This document shows positions 1 to 8,072 of a stretch of DNA of 64,000 nt, in pieces. Each line of letters opens with the position of its first letter. The first letter of the stretch is position 1. The DNA lies in contig NZ_BJOR01000001.1 in assembly GCF_006540305.1 (NCBI RefSeq), positions 5,456,001 through 5,520,000 of the forward strand, written 5' to 3'. Both the position numbers and the translations under genes were made by a program. Under the pieces are notes generated by a model. The model worked only from the letters and a program-made list of their open reading frames with translations. It searched no databases and was not told where the DNA came from. The stretch comes from Streptomyces sp. 6-11-2 (lineage in GTDB: Bacteria; Actinomycetota; Actinomycetes; Streptomycetales; Streptomycetaceae).

Positions 1-353
1 CGCTGCTTGTTGATGAGGGCGATCTGGTCGGCGAGACCGGTCTGCGGGGCGAGGGCGAGCTTCATGAAGAACTCGTCCCGCACCCGCGGCTCGTCCTCGG
101 GCTCCTCGAACCAGGCGCGCAGCGCCCCCCGCCCGGAGTCGGTGAGGTGGTAGATCTTCTTGTTGGGCCGGCTGGACTGCTCGACCTCCTCGCCCTCGAT
201 CAGTCCCGACTTCTCGAGGCGGCCGAGGGTCACGTAGATCTGGCCGACGTTCGGCTGAGGGTACGCGGAGCCCAGCAGTTGCTCAAGGTCCTGCTTCAGC
301 TCGTAGCCGTGGGCGGGACCGCGCGCGAGAAGTGCCAGGAGGGGCAGGCGCAC
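1..353 (-). CDS. PadR-family transcriptional regulator (3' end outside window)
   Basis: Reading leftwards from a GTG at 353, the protein begins MRLPLLALLARGPAHGYELK and continues with a winged-helix region containing YVTLGRLEKSGLI and a beta-wing with NKKIYHLTDSGR. This is the standard PadR N-terminal wHTH. The C-terminal dimerisation helix is cut off at the window edge. The start is set by AGGAGGAG (complement of 361-368) 7 nt upstream; an ATG at 390 in the same frame meets a stop after seven codons. The gene is divergent from the sugar cluster starting at 514. The imperfect-palindrome operators at 446-460, 1824-1838 and 1942-1956 make it the likely local regulator (inference). Confidence 0.85.
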   Translation of the reverse strand, partial: MRLPLLALLARGPAHGYELKQDLEQLLGSAYPQPNVGQIYVTLGRLEKSGLIEGEEVEQSSRPNKKIYHLTDSGRGALRAWFEEPEDEPRVRDEFFMKLALAPQTGLADQIALINKQ

Positions 354-445
354 GCGTGCTCTCCTCCTAGGTCCTCGTCAGACGCGTCATGCGGGGTGTC
401 TCCGGGTGGACGACGTGAGATTGACGCCAAGCCCTAGTATCGCCC

Positions 446-460
446 ATACCTAACAGGTAT
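446..460. promoter_or_regulatory. Palindromic operator 1 (PadR candidate)
   Basis: ATACCT-AAC-AGGTAT, perfect 6-bp arms with a 3-nt spacer, lies between the divergent PadR gene and the binding-protein gene at 514. Two near-matches at 1824-1838 and 1942-1956 precede the glucosidase gene. Assignment to the PadR protein is inferred from position. Confidence 0.6.
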
Positions 461-513
461 ACATGGCCTGAGCCGGGCGAAGGTGCCCGGCGCCGGTGTG
501 CAAGGAGGAACCT

Positions 514-1788
514 ATGCGGTGGATCCACGCCGCCGGTAGGGGCCTCCTTGTTCTGGTCGTGGTCATGACCGGCTATATCTCCTCGGGTGCCCGGGCGACC
601 GAGGGGAGCGGTGAGGGCCGCGGCCCGCTCACCCTGGCCACCGCGGGCGACCTGACCGGCTACCTCGGCCCGCTGCTGGAGGGCTGGAACCGCACCCACC
701 CCACCGAGAGGGTCACCCTCGTCGAGCTGCCCGACGCCGCCGACGAGACCCGCGAGCAGATGGCCACCGACCTGCGCGGCGGCAACCGCAGCCGGTTCGA
801 CGTGCTCAACATCGACGTCAACTGGACCTCGGAGTTCGCCGCCGCCGGCTGGATCCGCCCGCTGCCGCGCGAGCGCTTCCCGCTGGAGACGTTCCTGCCC
901 CCGGTCGTCGACACCGCCACCTACGACGGACGGCTGTACGCGGTCCCGTACGTCACCAACGCCGGCCTGCTGCTGTACCGCAAGGACGTCCTGGCCAAGG
1001 AGGGCGTCCCGCCGCCGCGCACCTGGGCCGAGCTGGAGCACGCCGCCCGGACCATCGCGCCGAAGTACGGACTGGACGGCTACGCGGGCCAGTTCCTGCC
1101 GTACGAGGGGCTGACCGTCAACGCGGCCGAAGCCGTGTACTCGGCGGGCGGCACGATCCTCGGCGACGAGGGCGAGCGCGTCACCGTCGACTCGGGCGCG
1201 GCCCGCGAGGGCATCGGCTTCCTGGCGCGCGGCTTCGCCGAGGGCTGGATCCCCGAGGAGGCGCTGACGTACAAGGAGGAGGAGTCCAAGCAGGCCTTCC
1301 AGGACGGCCGGCTGCTCTTCCTGCGCAACTGGCCCTACGCGTACGCCGTCGCCTCCGCCGAGGGCTCCGCGGTCGCCGGGAAGATCGGCGCCGTACCGCT
1401 GCCCGGACCCGACGGGCCGGGGACCAGTGTCCTCGGCGGCTCCAACCTGGCCGTCAACACGCATGCGCGGCACCCCGACTCGGCCGCGCGCCTCATCGCG
1501 TACCTCACCAGCGAGCCCGTCCAGCGCCAGGTGCTCACCGAGGGCGCGCTGCCGCCCGTGCGCGCCGCGCTGTACGAAGACCCCGCACTCGTACGGCGGT
1601 TCCCGTACCTGCCGACCCTGCGTGCCTCCGTGCTGGCCGCCGCTCCGCGGCCCAAGAGCCCGCACTACGACCAGGTCAGCCTGGTGGTTCAGGCGGTCGT
1701 GCACGACACGCTGGCCGGGCGGCAGACCCCCGAGGCGGCCGTGCGGCGCCTCGCGCGCGAGCTCGACGCCATCGCCGGGCGCTCGTAG
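514..1788 (+). CDS. Sugar ABC transporter substrate-binding protein, non-lipidated
   Basis: A 424-aa extracellular solute-binding protein of the maltose-type (SBP_bac_1) family. The N-terminus has a Sec-like hydrophobic stretch (about residues 10-25) with a plausible ARA cleavage site near residue 28. There is no lipobox cysteine, unlike the second binding protein of this cluster at 3663. Family-typical stretches are RFDVLNIDVNWTSEFAAAGW, YAVPYVTNAGLLLYRKDVL and the C-terminal ligand-lobe helices. The start is ATG 514, preceded by AAGGAGG; an in-frame GTG at 496 lies upstream of that site. It probably delivers an oligosaccharide to the permeases at 5010 and 6377, or senses one. A membrane-anchored uncleaved form is also possible. 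Confidence 0.82.
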   Translation: MRWIHAAGRGLLVLVVVMTGYISSGARATEGSGEGRGPLTLATAGDLTGYLGPLLEGWNRTHPTERVTLVELPDAADETREQMATDLRGGNRSRFDVLNIDVNWTSEFAAAGWIRPLPRERFPLETFLPPVVDTATYDGRLYAVPYVTNAGLLLYRKDVLAKEGVPPPRTWAELEHAARTIAPKYGLDGYAGQFLPYEGLTVNAAEAVYSAGGTILGDEGERVTVDSGAAREGIGFLARGFAEGWIPEEALTYKEEESKQAFQDGRLLFLRNWPYAYAVASAEGSAVAGKIGAVPLPGPDGPGTSVLGGSNLAVNTHARHPDSAARLIAYLTSEPVQRQVLTEGALPPVRAALYEDPALVRRFPYLPTLRASVLAAAPRPKSPHYDQVSLVVQAVVHDTLAGRQTPEAAVRRLARELDAIAGRS

Positions 1789-1823
1789 CGCTTGTACCGC
1801 TCACGGCGGAAGCGCGGCAGTAG

Positions 1824-1838
1824 TTACTTGTTAGGTAA
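1824..1838. promoter_or_regulatory. Palindromic operator 2 (PadR candidate)
   Basis: TTACTTGTTAGGTAA matches the reverse complement of the operator at 446-460 in 12 of 15 positions. It lies in the 204-bp gap between the binding protein and the glucosidase gene. Confidence 0.5.
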
Positions 1839-1921
1839 CGCCGCCATCACATCTATGGCCATCCCGTCCGGACAAGTCCGGACATGAGAAGTCAACTGCC
1901 CAGTAGCTTCTGTTTCGTTCG

Positions 1922-1956
1922 TTGACACCTCCGTGACACTGATACCTAACATGCAT
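1922..1956 (+). promoter_or_regulatory. Promoter-like TTGACA overlapping palindromic operator 3
   Basis: TTGACA at 1922-1927 is a good -35 box. Downstream, at 1942-1956, ATACCTAACATGCAT matches the operator at 446-460 in 13 of 15 positions. It occupies where the -10 box would be, which suits repression of the glucosidase-transporter operon. The exact -10 hexamer is not clear. Confidence 0.5.
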
Positions 1957-1992
1957 GCATAACTGCTGCCTTCACAGGAACAGGTCAATGGA

Positions 1993-3624
1993 TTGAACAG
2001 GCATGGTTGGTGGCGCGACGCGGTGATCTACCAGGTCTACGTGCGCAGCTTCCTGGACAGCACCGGCGACGGCATCGGCGATCTGGCCGGGGTCCGGGCC
2101 GGGCTGCCGTATCTGAAGAAGCTCGGCGTCGACGGCATCTGGTTGAGTCCCTTCTATCCCTCCCCGCAGCACGACCACGGCTACGACGTGGCCGACTACT
2201 GCGGAGTCGATCAGCTCTTCGGCGACCTCGCCGAGTTCGACCTGCTGATGGCCACCGCGCATCGGCTCGGGATCAGGGTGCTCCTCGACATCGTCCCCAA
2301 CCACTGCTCCAGCGAGCACCCGTGGTTCCGCGAGGCGCTCGCCGCCGAGCCCGGCAGCGAGGCCCGTGCGCGCTTCCACTTCACCGACGGCCGCGGCCCG
2401 GACGGCGCCAAGCCGCCCAACAACTGGCACGCCATGTTCGGCGGCCCCGCCTGGACCCGGATCACCGAGCCGGACGGCCGCCCCGGCCAGTGGTACCTGC
2501 ACATGTTCACGCCCGAGCAGCCCGACTGGAACTGGCGCAACCCCGAGATCCCCGCCGAGTTCGAGCGCGTCCTGCGCTTCTGGCTGGACCGGGGCGTGGA
2601 CGGCTTCCGCATCGACGTCGCCGCCGGCCTGTTCAAGCACCCCGAACTGCCCGACTCCCCGGACCCGGAGGCCGACGCCCGCACCCGCGACTCGGTCAAC
2701 CCGCTCGCCTGGAACCAGCCCGAGGTGCACGACGTGTGGCGGCACTGGCGCGCGGTGTGCGAGGAGTACACCGCCCGCGACGGCCGCGAACGCCTGCTGG
2801 TCGGCGAGGTGTCCGTGCCCAGCGCCCGCGAACACGCCATGTACGTCCGCCCGGACGAACTGCACCAGGCCTTCTTCTTCGACCTGCTCGGCGCCCCCTG
2901 GGACCCCGACGCCTTCCGCAAGGTCATCTCCGAGGCCATGCAGGACATCGCCGGCACCGGCTCCACGGTCACCTGGGTCCTCAACAACCACGACCAGGTC
3001 CGCACCGTCACCCGCTACGGCGAGGCCGCCGTGGAGGGCAGCGGTCTCGGTGCCGCCCGCGCCCGCGCCGCCGCGCTGCTGATGCTGGCGCTGCCCGGAG
3101 CCGCGTACGTCTACCAGGGCGAGGAACTCGGCCTGCCCGAGGTCGTCGACCTGCCCGACGACGTGCTCACCGACCCGATCTTCCGCCGCACCGGAAGCCG
3201 CGCCCGTGTCCGCGACGGCTGCCGGGTGCCGCTGCCCTGGTCGGGGCAGGTCTCCCCGTTCGGCTTCACCTCCGGGACCCAGAGCGCCAAGCCCTGGCTG
3301 CCGCAGCCCTCGTACTTCGCCGAGTACGTCACCGAACGCGCCCTCGCCGACACCCGCTCCTTCTGGCACCTGTACCGCGACGGCCTGCAACTGCGTTCCG
3401 CGCTTCCCCAGTTGGGCGAGGGCTCGCTGCGCTGGCTGGACACCCCGCCGGACGTCCTCGCCTTCGTCCGCGGCGACGGCCTGGTCTGCGCCGTCAACTT
3501 CGGTACCTCGCCCACGACCGCGCCGGTTCCCGGCAGCCCGCTGCTGGCCAGCGGCGACTGCCCGCCCGGAGTGCTTCCCGGATCCACCGCCGCCTGGTGG
3601 ATCACCGAAGGCACCGACCTCTGA
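1993..3624 (+). CDS. GH13 alpha-glucosidase (oligo-alpha-glucosidase type)
   Basis: A 543-aa glycoside hydrolase family 13 enzyme, expected to release glucose from alpha-linked oligosaccharides in the cytoplasm; no signal peptide is visible. All GH13 signature regions are intact: region I DIVPNH (D99, N103, H104), region II GFRIDVA with nucleophile D208, region III GEV with acid/base E272, and region IV NNHD (H333, D334). The GDGIGDLAG and PYLKKLGVDGIWLSPFYPSP stretches are typical of the alpha-glucosidase/trehalose synthase branch. The start is taken as TTG 1993, because the ATG at 1988 meets a stop at its third codon. It opens an operon with the importer at 3663-7216, so its substrate is probably the imported sugar. 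Confidence 0.9.
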   Translation: MNRHGWWRDAVIYQVYVRSFLDSTGDGIGDLAGVRAGLPYLKKLGVDGIWLSPFYPSPQHDHGYDVADYCGVDQLFGDLAEFDLLMATAHRLGIRVLLDIVPNHCSSEHPWFREALAAEPGSEARARFHFTDGRGPDGAKPPNNWHAMFGGPAWTRITEPDGRPGQWYLHMFTPEQPDWNWRNPEIPAEFERVLRFWLDRGVDGFRIDVAAGLFKHPELPDSPDPEADARTRDSVNPLAWNQPEVHDVWRHWRAVCEEYTARDGRERLLVGEVSVPSAREHAMYVRPDELHQAFFFDLLGAPWDPDAFRKVISEAMQDIAGTGSTVTWVLNNHDQVRTVTRYGEAAVEGSGLGAARARAAALLMLALPGAAYVYQGEELGLPEVVDLPDDVLTDPIFRRTGSRARVRDGCRVPLPWSGQVSPFGFTSGTQSAKPWLPQPSYFAEYVTERALADTRSFWHLYRDGLQLRSALPQLGEGSLRWLDTPPDVLAFVRGDGLVCAVNFGTSPTTAPVPGSPLLASGDCPPGVLPGSTAAWWITEGTDL

Positions 3625-3662
3625 ACCTCGTCAATTCCCCACCTTCCGAAGGGACATCAACG

Positions 3663-5003
3663 ATGATGCGACGACGTACCACCCTGCTCACCGGCTGCAC
3701 CGCCCTCGTCCTCGCCCTCGGCGCCACCGCCTGCGGCAGCGACGACCCCGTCTCCGCGGGCGGCGGCGACAAGACGCTCGACGGCCAGACGGTCACCGTG
3801 GCCGGCGTCTGGTCCGGCAGTGAGCAGAAGAACTTCCAGAAGGTGCTGGACGCGTTCTCCGCGAAGACCGGCGCCAAGACCCAGTTCATGTCGACCGGCG
3901 ACAACGTCTCCACCGTCGTCGGCAGCAAGATCGAGGGCGGCAACGCCCCCGACGTCGTGATGGTCCCGCAGGTCGGCGTGCTCCAGCAGTTCGCCAAGAA
4001 GGGCTGGCTGGAGCCGCTGTCCGACACCACCCAGAAGTCGGTGGACGCCAACTTCGCGCCGGTGTGGAAGAAGTACGGCAGCGTCGACGACACCCTGTAC
4101 GGCCTGTACTTCAAGGCCGCCCACAAGTCGACCGTCTGGTACAGCCCCGACGCGCTCGACCAGGCCGGCGTCAAGCCGCCGGCGACGTACGACGAGATGC
4201 TCAAGGCCGGGCACACCCTCTCCGACTCCGGGCTCGCCGCCTTCGCGGTCGCCGGACAGGACGGCTGGACCCTGACCGACTGGTTCGAGAACATCTACCT
4301 CTCCCAGGCCGGCCCCGAGAAGTACGACGCCCTCGCCGCGCACCAGCTGAAGTGGACCGACGACAGCGTGGTCAAGGCGCTCACCACGCTCGGCAAGCTG
4401 TTCAAGGACAAGCAGCTGATCGCGGGCGGCCAGAAGGGCGCCCTCAACACCGACTTCCCGGGCTCGGTGGAGAAGGTCTTCGGGCCCAAGCCCGAGGCCG
4501 GCATGGTCTACGAGGGCGACTTCGTCGCGGGTGTCGCGCACGACCAGTTCGACCGGACCATCGGCAAGGACGCGGACTTCTTCCCGTTCCCGCCGGTCGA
4601 CGGCGGCAACGCGCCGGTCGTCAGCGGCGGCGACGCGGCCGCCGTCCTCAAGGACGGCAAGAACGCCAAGGCCGGCATGAAGCTCCTCGAGTACCTGGCC
4701 ACTCCGGAGGCCGCGGCCGTCTGGGCCAAGGCCGGCGGCTTCCTGTCCCCGAACAAGAACCTCGACCTCGCCTCCTACGGCGACGACGTCACCCGCGCCA
4801 CCGCCAAGTCCCTGGTCGCGGCGGGCGACTCCGACGCGGTCCGGTTCGACATGTCCGACCAGGCCCCGGCGTCCTTCGGCGGCACCAGCGGCGTGGGCGA
4901 GTGGAAGCTGCTCCAGGACTTCCTGCGCGACCCGTCCGACCCGAAGGGCACCGCGGCGAAGCTGGAGGCCGCGGCGGCCAAGGCGTACAAGAACCAGGGC
5001 TGA
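3663..5003 (+). CDS. Sugar ABC transporter substrate-binding lipoprotein
   Basis: A 446-aa extracellular binding protein with a lipoprotein signal: positively charged MMRRR, a hydrophobic core and lipobox LGATAC (Cys24), followed by a Ser/Gly/Asp linker. The mature part has SBP_bac_1 features: TVTVAGVWSGSEQKNFQKVL, NAPDVVMVPQVGVLQQFA, AGMVYEGDFVAG and GMKLLEYLATPEAAAVWA. It starts 38 bp after the glucosidase gene, with ATG codons at 3663 and 3666 equally possible, and precedes the permeases. Substrate is probably an alpha-glucoside, judging from the GH13 neighbour. Confidence 0.9.
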   Translation: MMRRRTTLLTGCTALVLALGATACGSDDPVSAGGGDKTLDGQTVTVAGVWSGSEQKNFQKVLDAFSAKTGAKTQFMSTGDNVSTVVGSKIEGGNAPDVVMVPQVGVLQQFAKKGWLEPLSDTTQKSVDANFAPVWKKYGSVDDTLYGLYFKAAHKSTVWYSPDALDQAGVKPPATYDEMLKAGHTLSDSGLAAFAVAGQDGWTLTDWFENIYLSQAGPEKYDALAAHQLKWTDDSVVKALTTLGKLFKDKQLIAGGQKGALNTDFPGSVEKVFGPKPEAGMVYEGDFVAGVAHDQFDRTIGKDADFFPFPPVDGGNAPVVSGGDAAAVLKDGKNAKAGMKLLEYLATPEAAAVWAKAGGFLSPNKNLDLASYGDDVTRATAKSLVAAGDSDAVRFDMSDQAPASFGGTSGVGEWKLLQDFLRDPSDPKGTAAKLEAAAAKAYKNQG

Positions 5004-5009
5004 CGCACC

Positions 5010-6380
5010 ATGACCGCCACCACGCTCGCGAAGGAGAAGGGAGCGGGCCCCCCGACGCCCGCCGCGCGCGCCGAACGTACTCGGCGCGCGCGGCGGCGGG
5101 GGCGGGTCGTCGCGCTGCTGTTCGTCTTCCCCGCACTGCTGCTGCTCGGCGCGCTCGTCGTCTACCCCGTCCTGTTCTCCGTCGGCCGGAGCTTCTTCGA
5201 CGCCTCCGGCAGCCGGTTCGTCGGCGGGGACAACTACACCGAGATGTTCCGCGATCCGGCGACGCTGAAGGCCGTCCGGAACACCACGATCTGGGTCGTC
5301 GTCGCCCCGGCGCTGCTCACCGGGCTCGGACTCGTCCTCGCCGTACTGGTGGAGAAGGTCCGCTGGGCGACGGCGTTCAAGCTGCTGCTGTTCATGCCGA
5401 TGGCGGTGTCCTTCCTGGCCGCCGGCATCATCTTCCGGCTCGCCTACGACGAGGACCCGGACAAGGGCGTCCTCAACGCCGCCGTGGTCTCCGTGCACGA
5501 CGCCTTCAAGGGATCCCCGTCCTACCCGAGCGCACGCGCCCGTGAGGGATTCGGGCTGACCCAGGGCCGGGACGGCTCGTACCTCACCGACGCGAGCCTC
5601 TCGCCGGGCGCCACGGTGACCCTGCCGATGGTCGGCGTGCTGCCCAAGGACCTGCCCGGCGATGCCTCGCCCGCCCGCCCGGTGGAGGGCGGGAAGGCCG
5701 CCGGGGACGAACTGCGCGGAGTCGTCTACCTGGACTTCGCGCCCGGCGGAGGCGGCACCCAGGGCAAGGTCGACCGCGGCGAGAGCGGCCTGCCCGGCAT
5801 GAAGGTCGAGGCGGTGCGCGACGGCCGGACGGTCGCGACCACCACCACGGGCTCCGACGGCTCCTTCCGCCTCACGGGCCTGACGGCGGGCTCGTACGAG
5901 GTGAAGCTGCCGCAGGCCAACTTCGCACAGCCCTACCAGGGCGTCTCCTGGCTCGGCCCGACACTCGTCACCCCGATGATCATCGGTGCCTACCTGTGGA
6001 TCTGGACCGGGTTCGCGATGGTGCTGATCGGCGCCGGACTGTCCGCGCTGCCGCGTGACGCGCTGGAGGCGGCGCGCATCGACGGGGCCAACGAGTGGCA
6101 GATCTTCCGCCGGATCACCGTGCCGCTGCTCGCCCCCGTCCTCACCGTCGTCTTCGTCACCCTCGTGATCAACGTGATGAAGGTCTTCGACCTCGTCTAC
6201 ATCATCGCGCCCGGCCCGGTGCAGCAGGACGCCACCGTGCTGGCGACCCAGATGTGGCTGGTGTCCTTCGGCGGTGGCAACAACCAGGGCCTCGGCAGCG
6301 CGCTCGGCGTGCTCCTGCTGCTCCTGGTGATCCCGGCGATGGTGTTCAACGTCCGCCGCTTCCGAAGGAGTCAGCGATGA
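5010..6380 (+). CDS. MalF-type sugar ABC permease with inserted Cna-B/SdrD-like domain
   Basis: A 456-aa inner-membrane permease, much longer than the usual ~300 aa. Membrane segments lie near residues 33-56, 93-114, 124-143, 318-345, 368-385 and 425-447. The cytoplasmic EAA loop ALEAARIDGANEWQIFRR (351-368) contacts the ATPase. The extra length is an extracytoplasmic insert of about 170 residues (145-315). Its second half (about 236-302) has GVVYLDFAPGG, LPGMKVEAVRDGR and GSDGSFRLTGLTAGSYEVKL, the repeat signature of SdrD_B/Cna-B or transthyretin-like beta-sandwich domains. It lies 6 bp after the lipoprotein gene and overlaps the next permease by ATGA. No ATPase is encoded nearby, so a shared MsiK-type ATPase is likely. 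Confidence 0.88.
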   Translation: MTATTLAKEKGAGPPTPAARAERTRRARRRGRVVALLFVFPALLLLGALVVYPVLFSVGRSFFDASGSRFVGGDNYTEMFRDPATLKAVRNTTIWVVVAPALLTGLGLVLAVLVEKVRWATAFKLLLFMPMAVSFLAAGIIFRLAYDEDPDKGVLNAAVVSVHDAFKGSPSYPSARAREGFGLTQGRDGSYLTDASLSPGATVTLPMVGVLPKDLPGDASPARPVEGGKAAGDELRGVVYLDFAPGGGGTQGKVDRGESGLPGMKVEAVRDGRTVATTTTGSDGSFRLTGLTAGSYEVKLPQANFAQPYQGVSWLGPTLVTPMIIGAYLWIWTGFAMVLIGAGLSALPRDALEAARIDGANEWQIFRRITVPLLAPVLTVVFVTLVINVMKVFDLVYIIAPGPVQQDATVLATQMWLVSFGGGNNQGLGSALGVLLLLLVIPAMVFNVRRFRRSQR

Positions 6381-7216
6381 ACGCGGTCAGGCGGGGCCTG
6401 GGCAACGGGCTGGTCCAGGCCGTCCTCGTGGTGATCGGCCTGGTCTGGATGACCCCGCTCGCGGGACTCTTCCTGTCGTCGCTGCGCTCGGCCCAGGACA
6501 CCGCGAAGGGCGGCTGGTGGACGGCGCTGGCCAGCCCCGGGCAGCTGTCCTTCGACAACTACTCGGCACTGCTGAAGAACTCGGGCATCACCAAGGCCTT
6601 CTGGAACACGGTGCTGATCTCGGTGCCCACGACGGTCCTGGTCGTCGTCATCGCGGCGCTGGCCGGATACGCCTTCGCCTGGCTGGACTTCCCGGCCCGT
6701 GAGCCGCTGTTCCTCCTGGTGGTGGCGATGCTGGTGGTGCCGGTGCAGATCGGTCTGCTGCCCGTCGCCAAACTCTTCGGCCAGCTCGGCCTGTTCGGCA
6801 CGATCCCCGGTGTGGTCCTGTTCCACGTGGCCTACGGACTGCCGTTCGCGGTGTTCCTGCTGCGGAACTACTTCGCCGAGATGCCGAAGGAGATGCTGGA
6901 GGCGGCCCGCATGGACGGGGGCAACGAGTGGCGGATCTTCACCCGGCTGGTGCTGCCGGTGGGGCGGCCCGCGATCGCGAGCCTCGCCATCTTCCAGTTC
7001 CTGTGGGTGTGGAACGACATGCTGGTGGCGCTGCTGTTCGCCGACACCTCCTCGCAGCCGCTGACGGTGGCACTCCAGTCGCAGATCCGGCAGTTCGGCA
7101 GCAACATCGATGTGCTGGCGCCGGGAGCGTTCCTGTCGCTGGTCGTGCCGGTGGTCGTGTTCTTCGCCTTCCAGCGGCACTTCGTGCAGGGGGTGATGGC
7201 GGGGTCGGTGAAGTGA
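6377..7216 (+). CDS. MalG-type sugar ABC permease
   Basis: A 279-aa integral membrane protein of the binding-protein-dependent transport family with six predicted membrane segments. The EAA loop MLEAARMDGGNEWRIFTRLV sits in the second half, and the C-terminus is the family-typical FVQGVMAGSVK. The ATG at 6377 overlaps the stop of the preceding permease (ATGA), with GAAGGAG upstream, so translation is coupled. With the permease at 5010 it forms the channel heterodimer. It is the last gene of the cluster and is followed by a strong terminator. Confidence 0.92.
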   Translation: MNAVRRGLGNGLVQAVLVVIGLVWMTPLAGLFLSSLRSAQDTAKGGWWTALASPGQLSFDNYSALLKNSGITKAFWNTVLISVPTTVLVVVIAALAGYAFAWLDFPAREPLFLLVVAMLVVPVQIGLLPVAKLFGQLGLFGTIPGVVLFHVAYGLPFAVFLLRNYFAEMPKEMLEAARMDGGNEWRIFTRLVLPVGRPAIASLAIFQFLWVWNDMLVALLFADTSSQPLTVALQSQIRQFGSNIDVLAPGAFLSLVVPVVVFFAFQRHFVQGVMAGSVK

Positions 7217-7243
7217 CGGCGATCCCCGGTTCGGCCTGAAAAA

Positions 7244-7286
7244 GCAAGGTGCGGCGGCGGTGAGGAACACCGCCGCCGCACCTTGC
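7244..7286. terminator. Bidirectional intrinsic terminator hairpin
   Basis: A perfect 19-bp stem (7244-7262 with 7268-7286) closes a 5-nt AGGAA loop. It lies between the converging permease gene (ends 7216) and pgl (ends 7290). A run of A on the left side gives a short U-tract for the leftward transcript. Confidence 0.85.
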
Positions 7287-7289
7287 CGT

Positions 7290-8072
7290 TCACGCCGAGG
7301 CCGGTGGATACAGCGATCGTGGCAGCTGTGAGGCCGCCGCCGTGTCCAGGAGCCACAGGGTGCGGGCGCGGCCCTGGGCGCCGGCCGCCGGGGCCTGGAT
7401 CTCACCCGCGCCCGAGAGGGCCATCGCCACCGCGTTGGCCTTGTCCTCGCCGGCCGCCAGCAGCCACACCTCGCGGGCCGAGCGGATGGCGGGCAGGGTG
7501 AGGGAGACGCGGGTGGGCGGCGGCTTGGGGGAGCCGTGCACGCCGATCACCGTACGCTCCGTCTCGCGCACCCCCGGGTGCTCCGGGAAGAGGGACGCGA
7601 CATGGGTGTCCGGGCCGACGCCCAGCATCAGGACGTCGAACGACGGGACCGCGCCGTGGTTCTCGGGGCCGGCCGCGCGGGCCAGCTCCTCGGCGTAGGC
7701 CTCCGCCGCCGCCTCGACGTCCGCGCCGTAGGGACCGTCCGACGCCGGCATGGCGTGCACGCGTTTGGGGTCCAGCGGCACGGAGTCCAGCAGGGCCTCG
7801 CGGGCCTGCGTGACATTGCGTTCCGGGTCGCCCTCCGGCAGGAACCGCTCGTCGCCCCACCACAGGTCCAGCCGGCCCCAGTCGATCGCGTCGCGGGCGG
7901 GCGCGGCCGCCAGCGCGGCCAGCACCCCGTTGCCGTTGCGGCCGCCGGTGAGGACCACGGACGCCGAGCCCGTCGAGGCCTGCGCGTCCACGATCCGGGT
8001 GATCAGCCGGGCCGCGGCGGCCTGCGCCATCAGCTCCTTGTCGTGGTGGACGACCAGTTGCGGAGTGCTCAC
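7290..8072 (-). CDS. pgl: 6-phosphogluconolactonase
   Basis: A 260-aa enzyme that hydrolyses 6-phosphoglucono-1,5-lactone to 6-phosphogluconate, the second oxidative pentose-phosphate step. Visible family motifs are the phosphate-binding LTGGRNGNG (41-49), WWGDERFLP (71-79), the MLGVGPDTHVASLFPEHP core and the C-terminal VWLLAAGEDKANAV. The start is a GTG at 8072 overlapping the opcA stop (GTGA), so translation is coupled. A longer open frame reaching 8696 reads through opcA out of frame and is not used. Cytoplasmic; last gene of the tkt-tal-zwf-opcA-pgl operon. Confidence 0.95.
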   Translation of the reverse strand: MSTPQLVVHHDKELMAQAAAARLITRIVDAQASTGSASVVLTGGRNGNGVLAALAAAPARDAIDWGRLDLWWGDERFLPEGDPERNVTQAREALLDSVPLDPKRVHAMPASDGPYGADVEAAAEAYAEELARAAGPENHGAVPSFDVLMLGVGPDTHVASLFPEHPGVRETERTVIGVHGSPKPPPTRVSLTLPAIRSAREVWLLAAGEDKANAVAMALSGAGEIQAPAAGAQGRARTLWLLDTAAASQLPRSLYPPASA

